Assembly (NCBI GenBank): GCA_905205085.1
Contig: CAJLCG010000105.1
Span: forward strand, 1-7,677
Direction of reading: 5' to 3'
From: an uncultured Oscillospiraceae bacterium
GTDB taxonomy: Bacteria; Bacillota; Clostridia; Oscillospirales; Oscillospiraceae
DNA length: 7,677 nucleotides
Under the pieces are notes generated by a model, which searched no databases, was not told the origin of the DNA, and saw only the letters and a list, made by a program, of their open reading frames with translations. Made by a program: the position numbers and the translations under genes. How positions within the stretch are numbered: the stretch's first letter is position 1; each line of letters opens with the position of its first letter. Below are positions 1 to 5,946 of this stretch, piece by piece.

Positions 1-25
1 GCCATGCCGGGGGGCGGTTTTCGGT

Positions 26-1057
26 TTACTTGGAGAAGCGGAACACGGTGGTGTGGTCCCATACTTCGCCGGGGCGCAGCACGCAGGAGGGGAAGGAGGG
101 GTTATTGGGGCTGTCGGGGTAGAACTGAGTCTCCAGACACACGCCCTCCCGGTTGTGGTAGGTGACCCCGCCCTTGCCGGTGGGGCAGCCCTCCAGGAAG
201 TTGGCTGCGTAGCACTGAACGCCAGGCAGGGTGGTCTCCACCTCCAGGGCAATGCCCGTCTTGTCGCCCACCAGGCGGGCAGCGGGGCGCAGGGTGCCCA
301 TGGGGCCGTCAATGACCCAGTTGTGGTCGTAGCCCCCGCACCGCTGGAGCTGAGGGAAGGGACGCTCGATACGCTGGCCGATGGTGTGGGGATAGAGAAA
401 GTCCATGGGGGTACCGATCACTTCCTCGATCTTCCCGGTGGGGATGCTGCCGGGCACCACGGGGGTGTAGTGGGCGGCGTGGAGGACCAGAACGTGGTCC
501 AGAATGGAGCCGCTGTTGTGGCCGTTGAGGTTAAAATAGGTGTGGTTGGTGAGGTTGCACACGGTGGGACGGTCGGTGGTGGCCTGATAGTGGGCCACCA
601 GGGAACTGCCCTCCAGAGTGTAGGTCACCTTGGCGGTAAGGGCGCCGGGGAAGCCCTCCTCCATGTCCTGGCTCTCGTAGGTGAAGCACACACCGTTGGG
701 CACCTCCTCGGCCTGCCACACCCGGGTGGAGAAGCCGGTGGGGCCGCCATGGAGGTGGTTATCCCCATCGTTGACCGCCAGGGTGTATTCCACTCCGTCC
801 AGAGTGAAGCGGCCGGCGGCAATGCGGTTGGCGTAGCGGCCTACGGTGGCGCCCAGGTACTTGTCTTGGCTCTCATAGGCCTCCAGGGTGTCGTAGCCCA
901 GAGCCACATCTACCATCTTGCCTTCCGGATCGGGGACATTCAGAGACACCAGGGTGGCGCCGTAGGTAAGGAAAGTGCAGGAGAGCTGGCCGTTGTCCAG
1001 GGTGATGGCCTCCACGGCCTGGCCATCCCGGGTCTGTCCAAAGGGTTTGCGCTGCAT
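26..1057 (-). CDS. galM: Aldose 1-epimerase (galactose mutarotase)
   Basis: Interconverts the alpha and beta anomers of free aldoses in the cytoplasm. The 343-residue length fits the GalM family. Family landmarks are in order: GRYANRI at about 73-79, LHGG with His103, the TNHTYFNL block with the likely catalytic acid His172, YDHN with Asp244, and the likely catalytic base Glu309 in CLETQFYPDSPNNP. The ATG start has an AGGAGG seven bases upstream (1065-1070). It is the last visible gene of the minus-strand run, 29 bases after mtnA, so it is probably co-transcribed with it. Beside an isomerase and an aldolase for deoxysugar phosphates, rather than galK/galT, it may present the correct anomer of a 5-deoxy- or 5-thio-pentose to a kinase elsewhere. 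That role is inference; the family assignment is secure. No terminator is visible in the 25 bases downstream. Confidence 0.95.
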   Translation of the reverse strand: MQRKPFGQTRDGQAVEAITLDNGQLSCTFLTYGATLVSLNVPDPEGKMVDVALGYDTLEAYESQDKYLGATVGRYANRIAAGRFTLDGVEYTLAVNDGDNHLHGGPTGFSTRVWQAEEVPNGVCFTYESQDMEEGFPGALTAKVTYTLEGSSLVAHYQATTDRPTVCNLTNHTYFNLNGHNSGSILDHVLVLHAAHYTPVVPGSIPTGKIEEVIGTPMDFLYPHTIGQRIERPFPQLQRCGGYDHNWVIDGPMGTLRPAARLVGDKTGIALEVETTLPGVQCYAANFLEGCPTGKGGVTYHNREGVCLETQFYPDSPNNPSFPSCVLRPGEVWDHTTVFRFSK

Positions 1058-1086
1058 AAGTAAGCCTCCTATCTGAAAATGAAAGG

Positions 1087-2133
1087 TTATTCAAACAGAG
1101 CCGCCAACGACTGGGTATAGGGGGGACGGCAGATCCCCTTTTCCGTAATGATAGCGGTGATGAGGGTGTGATCGGTGACGTCAAAGGCGGGATTGAAGCA
1201 CTTTACCCCCGCCGGGGCCTGGGGCTCCCGGTAGAAGAGGGAGCGAATCTCCTCCCCATCCCGCTGCTCAATGGGAATGTGATCTCCGTTGGGACAGTTT
1301 AAGTCGATGGTGGAGGTGGGGCCCAGCACGTAGAAGGGAATGCCGTAGTGCCGGGCCAGAATGGCCACGCCGCTGGTGCCGATCTTGTTGGCGGTGTCCC
1401 CGTTGGCGGCCACCCGGTCGCAGCCCACCATGCAGGCCTGCACCCAGCCGTTTTTCATCACCAGAGAGGCCATGTTGTCGCAGATGAGGGTCACGTCCGC
1501 CCCCGCCTGCTGGAGCTCATAGGCGGTGAGCCGGGCTCCCTGGAGGAGCGGCCGGGTCTCGTCGGCAAAAATTTTGAGGGGGAAGCCCTCCCGGGCGGCC
1601 AGATGGAGGGGACCCTGTCCGGTGCCGTAGCAGGAGGTGGCCAGGGGTCCGGCGTTGCAGTGGGTGAGTACCCCGTCCCCGGGGTGAAGGAGGGACAGGC
1701 CGTAGCGGGAAATTTTCTCGCACATATCTATGTCCTCGGCCTGGATGGCCGTTGCCTCCGCCTCCAACCGGTCCAGAAGCTCCGGCAGGGGGAGGGGCAG
1801 CTCCAGCAGGGCGGTCATGCGCCGCAGCGCCCAGGACAGATTCACCGCCGTGGGCCGGGAGGAGGCCAGGTGGTCCGCCTGCTCCCGCAGCCAAGCGTCA
1901 AAGGTGGGGCGCTCCATATTGGGGCGCTGATGGGCCAGGGCGGACAGGCACATGCCTGCGCACACCCCGATGGCGGGGGCTCCCCGCACCCGCAGGGCGT
2001 GGATGGCCTCGTACATCTCCTCCGGAGTCTTCAGAGTAAGAAAGACTCTTCGTGTGGGCAGCTGGGTCTGGTCCAGAATGATAACGCCGGTCCCGTCGGG
2101 AGTAAGACGGACATTTTCGGGCAAATCAGCCAT
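1087..2133 (-). CDS. mtnA: S-methyl-5-thioribose-1-phosphate isomerase
   Basis: Converts 5-methylthioribose-1-phosphate to 5-methylthioribulose-1-phosphate; homologues also accept 5-deoxyribose-1-phosphate. At 348 residues it is a typical full-length MtnA. Visible signature elements are RGAPAIG (Arg50 onward), [12 protein letters not shown] (about 92-103), [10 protein letters not shown] with the likely catalytic Cys159, [17 protein letters not shown] (191-207), and [17 protein letters not shown] with the likely catalytic Asp239 and Asn249-Lys250. This separates it from the eIF2B-like relatives that lack the Cys/Asp pair. The ATG start lies inside the aldolase gene with an 8-base overlap. An AAGGAGG at 2140-2146 within the aldolase coding end, six bases from the ATG, supports this start and suggests coupled translation. 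None of the later methionine-salvage enzymes (MtnB, MtnC/W/X, MtnD) is present, while an aldolase is, which points to carbon salvage rather than methionine regeneration. Confidence 0.95.
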   Translation of the reverse strand: MADLPENVRLTPDGTGVIILDQTQLPTRRVFLTLKTPEEMYEAIHALRVRGAPAIGVCAGMCLSALAHQRPNMERPTFDAWLREQADHLASSRPTAVNLSWALRRMTALLELPLPLPELLDRLEAEATAIQAEDIDMCEKISRYGLSLLHPGDGVLTHCNAGPLATSCYGTGQGPLHLAAREGFPLKIFADETRPLLQGARLTAYELQQAGADVTLICDNMASLVMKNGWVQACMVGCDRVAANGDTANKIGTSGVAILARHYGIPFYVLGPTSTIDLNCPNGDHIPIEQRDGEEIRSLFYREPQAPAGVKCFNPAFDVTDHTLITAIITEKGICRPPYTQSLAALFE

Positions 2134-2833
2134 GGGACTCCTCCTTCTTTAAGGGGGCGGCCAGGGTGCGGTAGCGCTCCGACAGACCCCGGATAGCCTC
2201 CACCTGCTGCTCGGTCAGGGGGACGCCGTCCCCCAGCAGGGCGATATTCAAATAAATCTTCGCCGTGTGCTCCAGCTGCTCCATCCGGTCAAAGGCGCTC
2301 CACAGGTCTGTGCCCCAGGTGAGGGCTCCGTGGTTTGCCAGCAGCGCCCCGTTGTGGTCCTGGACAAAGGGCAGAATGCTCTGAGGTACCTCCGGGGTGG
2401 AGGGCAGGGCGTAGGGGGCCACCGGGATGGGGCCCAGGCCGCTGACCACCTCGGTGAGGTAGGGCACGTCCAGTGGGCGGCGGCAGGCGGCAAAGGCGGT
2501 GGCGGCAGCCGGGTGGGCGTGGACCACCGCCCCCACGTCGGGCCGTGCGTCGTACACCGCCCAGTGCATGGGGGCCTCGGAGGAGGGGTGGCGGTCCCCC
2601 TCCAGGACATGCCCCTCTCCGTCGCACACCACCAGCATCTCGGGGGTGATGCGGCCCTTGCTCACCCCGGAGGGGGTGATGAGAAAGCGGCTGTCGTCCA
2701 GACGCAGGGAGAGGTTTCCGTCGTTGCTGGCCACATAGCCCCGCTGGTAGAGGAGATGGCAGGCCTCACACAGCTCCGACTTGGCAAGGGCCAGGGCGCT
2801 GGGTGCGCCCTGGCCCGGTATGTAACCGCTCAC
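2126..2833 (-). CDS. Class II aldolase/adducin family protein, probable 5-deoxy/methylthioribulose-1-phosphate aldolase
   Basis: A zinc-type class II aldolase of the FucA/AraD fold, 235 residues, close to the usual 210-230. Expected features are present: the phosphate-binding SNDGNLSLR segment (about 36-44) and TPSG (53-56), SSE with probable catalytic Glu86, metal ligands His105 and His107 in [10 protein letters not shown], and His168 in [11 protein letters not shown]. Placed directly before mtnA, it most likely cleaves the MtnA product, giving dihydroxyacetone phosphate plus acetaldehyde or methylthioacetaldehyde, as DrdA and Ald2-type enzymes do. Substrate is inferred from context; L-fuculose- or L-ribulose-phosphate are alternatives. 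The start is GTG, overlapping the TGA stop of the flavodoxin/ferredoxin gene by three bases, and it lacks a clear Shine-Dalgarno, so initiation probably depends on termination upstream. Codons 7-16 encode a perfect 12-bp hairpin (listed separately). The 3' end overlaps mtnA by 8 bases. Confidence 0.88.
   Translation of the reverse strand: MSGYIPGQGAPSALALAKSELCEACHLLYQRGYVASNDGNLSLRLDDSRFLITPSGVSKGRITPEMLVVCDGEGHVLEGDRHPSSEAPMHWAVYDARPDVGAVVHAHPAAATAFAACRRPLDVPYLTEVVSGLGPIPVAPYALPSTPEVPQSILPFVQDHNGALLANHGALTWGTDLWSAFDRMEQLEHTAKIYLNIALLGDGVPLTEQQVEAIRGLSERYRTLAAPLKKEESHG
2788..2816 (-). repeat. Perfect 12-bp stem-loop at the 5' end of the aldolase gene
   Basis: Arms 2788-2799 and 2805-2816 are exact inverted complements (plus-strand left arm GGGCCAGGGCGC) around a 5-base loop. 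It spans about codons 7-16 of the aldolase, just after a GTG start without a good ribosome binding site. No T-run follows on either strand, so it is not a standard terminator. It could limit initiation or ribosome entry at the GTG, or act as an RNA-processing boundary within the operon; function is inferred. The structure itself is read directly from the bases. Confidence 0.85.
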
Positions 2834-3663
2834 AGGAAGATCTTGCTGGGGGCACGCCGTCCGGCGTACTGGTCCTCCAGCTCATGCTGGTGGTAGAGGT
2901 AACCCTCGTGGTCGAAGTACTTGGCGCCCTTGGGGCACTTCTTCACGCAGGCGCAGCACTTGATGCACTTGCCCACCACGTTGGATACGTCATTGGGGTC
3001 GATGGAGCCCATGGGGCACAGCCGGGCGCACAGACCGCACTTGACGCACTTGTCCGGGTCGGTCTTGGGCTTGGCCTTCAGGAAGTCCTTGATGGGCTCG
3101 CCGTGGCGGTCCCGGGGGGTGTAGTAGGGACGGATGGGGTCGCAGCCCTCTACCTCTACCGCCTGGGCGGGGACTTCGGTGAGGCCCTTTACCTTCTCGG
3201 CGGCCTTGTGGGCCAGTTCGTCCACCAGGGCCATGTCGTCGGCATCGGGACGACCCGCACCCAGAATGGTGGAGAAGGAGTGCTCGCCTACGAAGGCGCC
3301 GGCGGCCACAGGCATAAATCCGTTGTCCCGCATGACGTTTTTCAGCTCCATCAGGCCGTCGTCAAAGTTGCGGTTGCCGTAGAGTACCACAGGGACAGCT
3401 AGGGTCCCATTGCCCTTCACCTTGTCCCGCACATAGGGCAGCAGCAGGTTGGGCACCCGGCCGGCGTAGACGGGCACGCCCATGACCACCAGGTCGTCGG
3501 GGCCGAAGGTGAGCTCGTCCTCCCGGCTCTTGGGCAGGTTAAAGCTGAATGCCTGGTACTGAGCTCCCAGCTCCTGGGCCACAGTCTTGGCCAGGGTGGT
3601 GACCACCTTTTCGGTGGTGCTGGTGGCGCTGAAGTACACCGACCAGACGGTTTTGATCTCCAT
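2830..3663 (-). CDS. EFR1-type flavodoxin/ferredoxin fusion protein with two [4Fe-4S] clusters
   Basis: A 277-residue cytoplasmic electron-transfer protein. Residues 1-165 form a flavodoxin-like domain; the FMN phosphate loop is FSATSTTEK (11-19), followed by the VVMGVPVYAGRVP segment (59-71). Residues 200-250 hold two ferredoxin motifs of the CxxCxxCxxxCP type: Cys206, 209, 212, 216 and Cys233, 236, 239, 243. An extra Cys237 sits in the second motif. This order matches EFR1-family ferrodoxins, common in anaerobic Firmicutes and of unknown partner. The ATG has GAGGAGG ten bases upstream (3674-3680). Its TGA stop overlaps the aldolase GTG, so the two are likely coupled. It could pass electrons to or from an enzyme handling the aldehyde product of the aldolase, but no such enzyme is in view and that link is inference. 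Confidence 0.9.
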   Translation of the reverse strand: MEIKTVWSVYFSATSTTEKVVTTLAKTVAQELGAQYQAFSFNLPKSREDELTFGPDDLVVMGVPVYAGRVPNLLLPYVRDKVKGNGTLAVPVVLYGNRNFDDGLMELKNVMRDNGFMPVAAGAFVGEHSFSTILGAGRPDADDMALVDELAHKAAEKVKGLTEVPAQAVEVEGCDPIRPYYTPRDRHGEPIKDFLKAKPKTDPDKCVKCGLCARLCPMGSIDPNDVSNVVGKCIKCCACVKKCPKGAKYFDHEGYLYHQHELEDQYAGRRAPSKIFL

Positions 3664-3705
3664 GATGTAACGTCCTCCTCACAAATATTCAACCGGGCGA
3701 AGGGG

Positions 3706-3996
3706 TCACTCCGCCGCGGTGCCGGATATGATCTGGGTGCGAACCACGCACTGCTCCTTGATTTTGCCCAGAGCGGCCATATGTGGGGTGGCCAGATGGG
3801 CCTGCTGGGCAGCCTGGTCCCGCCAGCGCTCCACCAGCAGCAGGGTGTCATCCTCCTCTACAGGCAGGTAGTAGGCATACTGCATACAGCCGTCCTCCCG
3901 GCGTACCGCCTCCAGGATGCCCTGGGCCTGTACTTCCTTTAAAAAGGCCTCTCGTTGACCGGGCTTCATGGTATAGATGACGTTAATGAGCAGCAT
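3706..3996 (-). CDS. Small antibiotic-biosynthesis-monooxygenase (ABM) domain protein, putative quinol monooxygenase
   Basis: A 96-residue dimeric ferredoxin-like alpha/beta-barrel protein of the ABM/YgiN type. Supporting features are the N-terminal strand INVIYTMKPGQREAFL, REDGCMQYAYYLP (33-45), LLLVERWRDQAAQQAHLATPHM (52-73) with the usual E-R-W and H-x-x-T-P-H pattern, and the usual 90-105 residue length. ABM proteins include cofactor-free quinol oxygenases, haem-degrading enzymes and proteins of unknown role, so the exact activity cannot be assigned. A true oxygenase would be surprising if the host is a strict anaerobe. The ATG has AGGGAGG seven bases upstream (4004-4010). It follows ruvX after 15 bases and precedes the EFR1 gene by 42 bases, in the same direction, so it probably shares their transcript. 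Confidence 0.85.
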   Translation of the reverse strand: MLLINVIYTMKPGQREAFLKEVQAQGILEAVRREDGCMQYAYYLPVEEDDTLLLVERWRDQAAQQAHLATPHMAALGKIKEQCVVRTQIISGTAAE

Positions 3997-4011
3997 GGTT
4001 TGTCCTCCCTG

Positions 4012-4434
4012 TCAGCGGTTTTTCATCCGCTGAAAATCCAGATATCCCTCTAAAATCAGCGAAGCGGCCACCGCGTCCACGGTTTTCTTCCGCTTCTTCG
4101 CATTTTTGCCCCCCTCGGCCAGAATGCGGTGGGCATCCACGGTGGTGCGCCGCTCGTCCCATAATACCGGCTCCAGACCGGTGGCCTGGGCCACCTGAGC
4201 GGCAAAGTCCCGGTAGAGCTGGGCCCGGGGGCCCTCCGTGCCGTCCATGTTCCGGGGAAAGCCCATGACCAGCTGGTCCACCTGATGCTCCTTCACCAGC
4301 CGCTCCAGTTCCGAGAGCACCACCTCCGCCTTGCGGGAGTGGATGGTGGTGGTCACCCCGGCCAGAAAGCCGGTGGGGTCGGAAATGGCAACGCCGGTGT
4401 GGGCGTCGCCGTAGTCGATGGCCATGACGCGCAA
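4012..4434 (-). CDS. ruvX: Putative pre-16S rRNA nuclease / Holliday junction resolvase RuvX (YqgF)
   Basis: YqgF-family RNase H-fold nuclease, thought to process the 16S rRNA 5' end and/or resolve Holliday junctions. With the start chosen here it is 140 residues, typical for the family. Motifs: RVMAIDYGDAHTGVAISDP (2-20, Asp7), LVMGFPRNMDGTEGPRA (55-71), LWDERRTTVDAH (91-102, Asp93/Glu94) and VDAVAASLIL (119-128, Asp120). His12 stands where an Arg is usual in the DYGxxR motif. A longer frame could begin at a TTG at 4452, but the GGAAGGAG Shine-Dalgarno (4443-4450) lies inside that extension. It is spaced eight bases from the TTG at 4432-4434, where family similarity also begins. The ATG at 4423-4425 is a weaker alternative. 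It appears to be the first gene of the operon. Confidence 0.93.
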   Translation of the reverse strand: MRVMAIDYGDAHTGVAISDPTGFLAGVTTTIHSRKAEVVLSELERLVKEHQVDQLVMGFPRNMDGTEGPRAQLYRDFAAQVAQATGLEPVLWDERRTTVDAHRILAEGGKNAKKRKKTVDAVAASLILEGYLDFQRMKNR

Positions 4435-4442
4435 ACAATCAA

Positions 4443-4450
4443 CTCCTTCC
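4443..4450 (-). promoter_or_regulatory. Shine-Dalgarno deciding the ruvX start
   Basis: GGAAGGAG on the minus strand, eight bases before a TTG at 4432-4434. A start at 4452 would have no ribosome binding site and would lie only a few bases from the predicted transcription start, so the shorter protein is preferred. Confidence 0.8.
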
Positions 4451-4465
4451 AATCTCTTCCCCTAC

Positions 4466-4494
4466 ACTATACAAGAAAAACCGCGGCCTTACAA
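4466..4494 (-). promoter_or_regulatory. Probable sigma-A promoter of the ruvX-galM operon
   Basis: On the minus strand, -35 TTGTAA (4489-4494, 4 of 6 to consensus) is followed after exactly 17 bases by -10 TATAGT (4466-4471, 5 of 6). Transcription would begin near 4459, about 25 bases before the ruvX TTG start. It lies just downstream of the integrase stop, so the operon can be expressed without read-through from the integrase gene. No other convincing promoter was seen within the six-gene run. Confidence 0.6.
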
Positions 4495-4503
4495 GAGGAA
4501 GGC
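4476..4503 (-). terminator. Weak terminator-like hairpin after the integrase gene
   Basis: Arms 4499-4503 and 4486-4490 (GCCTT/AAGGC) form a 5-bp stem with an 8-base loop, followed after five bases by a run of five T at 4480-4476 on the minus strand. The stem is short and the T-run is displaced, so termination is likely partial at best. The hairpin overlaps the -35 box and spacer of the ruvX promoter. Confidence 0.3.
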
Positions 4504-4508
4504 GGGCC

Positions 4509-5642
4509 TTATTTCAGCGCGTCAGACACCCGCAGCATCAGGTCCTCATGGGTGCGGTCCACCAGGTGGGTGTAGATGCGCCCGGTGGTGGAGGGGGTGG
4601 AGTGGCCCAGGGCCTTGCCGATGTCAAAGAGGGAGGCTCCCTGACAGGAGGCGATGGTGGCAAAGGTGTGGCGCAGGCCGTGGAAGGTGAGGCGGGGCAG
4701 GTTGTTCCGGCGCACAAAGCGGGTGAAGGCCAGGGACAGGGCGTTGGGGGAATAGGGGCGGTGCTTGTGGTCCAGAACCACGTAGCCCTCGGGGTTGAAG
4801 TTGTCCGGGTCCTGGCAGCGCAGGGCCTCCTGGCGGCTCTGCTCCTGCTCCAGCAGCAGGCACAGCTCATCGGCCAGATAGAGGGTGCGCACCGAGGCGC
4901 GGTTTTTAGTCTCCTTCTGCACGATGTTGGCCCCGTAGGCGGTGCGGGCCTCCCGGATGATGACCAGGCGGCGCTGGAAGTCCACGTTGTCCCACTTCAG
5001 GCCGCAGATCTCCTCTCGGCGCATTCCCAGACTGCCCGCCAGTTTCACCGGCAGCTCCAGGGGTTTGCCCTGAATGAGCTGATAGAGACGCTTGAGCTCC
5101 AGGTTGTCATAGAAGGAGGTCTCCTTGGGACGGGGACGGGGGGGCTCCACCCGGTTCATGGGGGAGACGGCGATCATCTCCTGGCGCACCGCCGAGCGCA
5201 GGGCGCTGGAGAGCAGGTCGTGATGGCGGCGCATGGTGTTGGAGGACAGATTGGCCTCCCGCTGGGTGGTGGTGTAGTACTCCTGGACCTGTTTGGCGCT
5301 GAGCTTGGTCAGGGGCGTATCTCCCAGGGCGGGGGCGATGTGGTTGTCAATGATCTTCTGATAGGCATATACCGTAGTCTCGGCCCGATTGGGGCGCACA
5401 ATGGAGTCCATCCAATACTCCAGCCACTGGGACAGGGTCATCTCCTGGGCGGGGACAAATTGGGGCTGCTCCCGGGTGGCGAGAAATTCTTTCAGGCCGT
5501 TGCGGGCTGCAGCCAGGGTAGGAAAGGTGCGGTATTGTTTGATCCGCTTGCCGTTTTCATCCCGTCCCAGATCCATACTGACATAGTAGAGGTGGCGTAT
5601 GTCGTCATATGAGATGTTTCGTTCCACTGTTTTCCTGGCCAT
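4509..5642 (-). CDS. Site-specific tyrosine recombinase (phage/ICE-type integrase)
   Basis: Cuts and rejoins DNA at specific sites through a phosphotyrosine. The 377 residues cover three parts: an N-terminal arm-binding-like beta domain (about 1-60, including YYVSMDLGRDENGKR), a SAM-like core-binding domain (about 68-165, MTLSQWLEYWMDS through the helical segment ending near SPMNRVE), and the catalytic domain (about 175-377). The catalytic set is complete: Arg208 in GMRREEICGL, Lys246 in ETKNRAS, His321 and Arg324 in HGLRHTF, His347 in LGHS, and nucleophile Tyr357 in GRIYTHL. The arm-binding domain favours a phage or Tn916-like integrase over XerC/D. The ATG has AAGGAGG seven bases upstream (5650-5656). 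No excisionase, relaxase, capsid or cargo gene is visible and its base composition resembles its neighbours, so it may be an old remnant, a domesticated recombinase, or the edge of an element elsewhere. Confidence 0.95.
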   Translation of the reverse strand: MARKTVERNISYDDIRHLYYVSMDLGRDENGKRIKQYRTFPTLAAARNGLKEFLATREQPQFVPAQEMTLSQWLEYWMDSIVRPNRAETTVYAYQKIIDNHIAPALGDTPLTKLSAKQVQEYYTTTQREANLSSNTMRRHHDLLSSALRSAVRQEMIAVSPMNRVEPPRPRPKETSFYDNLELKRLYQLIQGKPLELPVKLAGSLGMRREEICGLKWDNVDFQRRLVIIREARTAYGANIVQKETKNRASVRTLYLADELCLLLEQEQSRQEALRCQDPDNFNPEGYVVLDHKHRPYSPNALSLAFTRFVRRNNLPRLTFHGLRHTFATIASCQGASLFDIGKALGHSTPSTTGRIYTHLVDRTHEDLMLRVSDALK

Positions 5643-5676
5643 AGTCGGTCCTCCTTATAAAGTGATGGATGGGCAG

Positions 5677-5691
5677 TTACCAAACACACAC
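5677..5691 (-). other. Possible leader mini-ORF (4 codons) upstream of the integrase
   Basis: AAGGAGG at 5699-5705 (minus) is followed after seven bases by GTG at 5689-5691, and that frame reads Met-Cys-Val-Trp-stop. Two further GTGs at +2 and +4 open other frames. The one at 5687-5685 gives 10 codons ending in a TAA (5655-5657) that overlaps the integrase Shine-Dalgarno. A short peptide whose translation controls the integrase is possible, as is a decayed excisionase start. The signal is real as bases; translation is unproven. Confidence 0.3.
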
Positions 5692-5729
5692 AGGGTGCCC
5701 TCCTTGTCTATCTTTGGCTGCTTTGGTAA
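5677..5729. repeat. Inverted repeat C, 8-bp arms
   Basis: TTACCAAA at 5677-5684 and its exact complement TTTGGTAA at 5722-5729, separated by 37 bases. In a minus-strand transcript the arms would enclose the extra Shine-Dalgarno (5699-5705) and the GTG cluster. A direct repeat CTTTGG (5712-5717 and 5721-5726, 9-bp period) overlaps the right arm. Confidence 0.6.
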
Positions 5730-5742
5730 GAAAAAATTCACA

Positions 5743-5793
5743 ACCATCCCGAAAAATACCGGCAAGCAAAAAAGTCCGGGCATGCGGGATGGT
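5743..5793. repeat. Inverted repeat B, 9-bp arms
   Basis: ACCATCCCG at 5743-5751 and CGGGATGGT at 5785-5793 are exact complements around a 33-base spacer, with a nested CCGG/CCGG pair (5759-5762, 5776-5779). In a minus-strand transcript the stem would be followed after six bases by a run of six U (5736-5731). That layout resembles an attenuator, though the large loop makes it weak as a terminator. Confidence 0.6.
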
Positions 5794-5826
5794 GGACAGG
5801 GATGAAGACATTTTGTTGTGCAGATC

Positions 5827-5929
5827 CAAGCCTGCTCTTTATACCGCCGGAAAGATGGCGAATTACTCCAGAATGGACAAGAATTGTTCAGATACACTAA
5901 AAAAAGGGAGAGGAAAAAATGCAGGCTTG
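5827..5929. repeat. Inverted repeat A, 9-bp arms
   Basis: CAAGCCTGC at 5827-5835 and GCAGGCTTG at 5921-5929 are exact complements separated by 85 bases. The right arm abuts the candidate minus-strand promoter, whose predicted transcription start (about 5927) falls inside the arm, so the pair may act as DNA sites rather than as an RNA stem. Two small hairpin-capable motifs with a shared three-base loop lie between the arms near 5868-5888. Confidence 0.55.
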
Positions 5930-5946
5930 TCATATTGTATCATATT
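5930..5946. promoter_or_regulatory. Operator-like direct repeat, 10-bp period
   Basis: TCATATT occurs at 5930-5936 and again at 5940-5946, exactly one helical turn apart. It overlaps the extended -10 of the candidate minus-strand promoter, as expected of a repressor or accessory-protein site. No regulator gene is visible nearby. Confidence 0.4.

Noticed and set aside
1..25. Possible start of a further minus-strand gene after galM
   Set aside because: An ATG (3-5, minus) is present but has no Shine-Dalgarno, and too few bases remain to judge.
53..1063. 336-residue open frame on the plus strand opposite galM
   Set aside because: It is antisense to a gene with a full set of GalM motifs. Its composition (rich in Gly, Ala, Val, His) is typical of the opposite strand of GC-rich coding DNA, and it has no recognisable domain.
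4548..5612. 354-residue open frame on the plus strand opposite the integrase
   Set aside because: Antisense to an intact tyrosine recombinase; low-complexity Gly/Val/Leu/Gln-rich translation without motifs.
5870..5895. Possible LexA/SOS box near the GAACAATTCTTGTC sequence
   Set aside because: The half-sites do not match the Gram-positive CGAAC-N4-GTTCG pattern; only short 4-bp dyads are present.
5655..5933. 92-residue minus-strand frame immediately before the integrase, considered as an excisionase
   Set aside because: The translation is rich in Phe, Pro and Cys with no winged-helix or Xis features. Its ATG lies directly next to the candidate -10 and has no Shine-Dalgarno.
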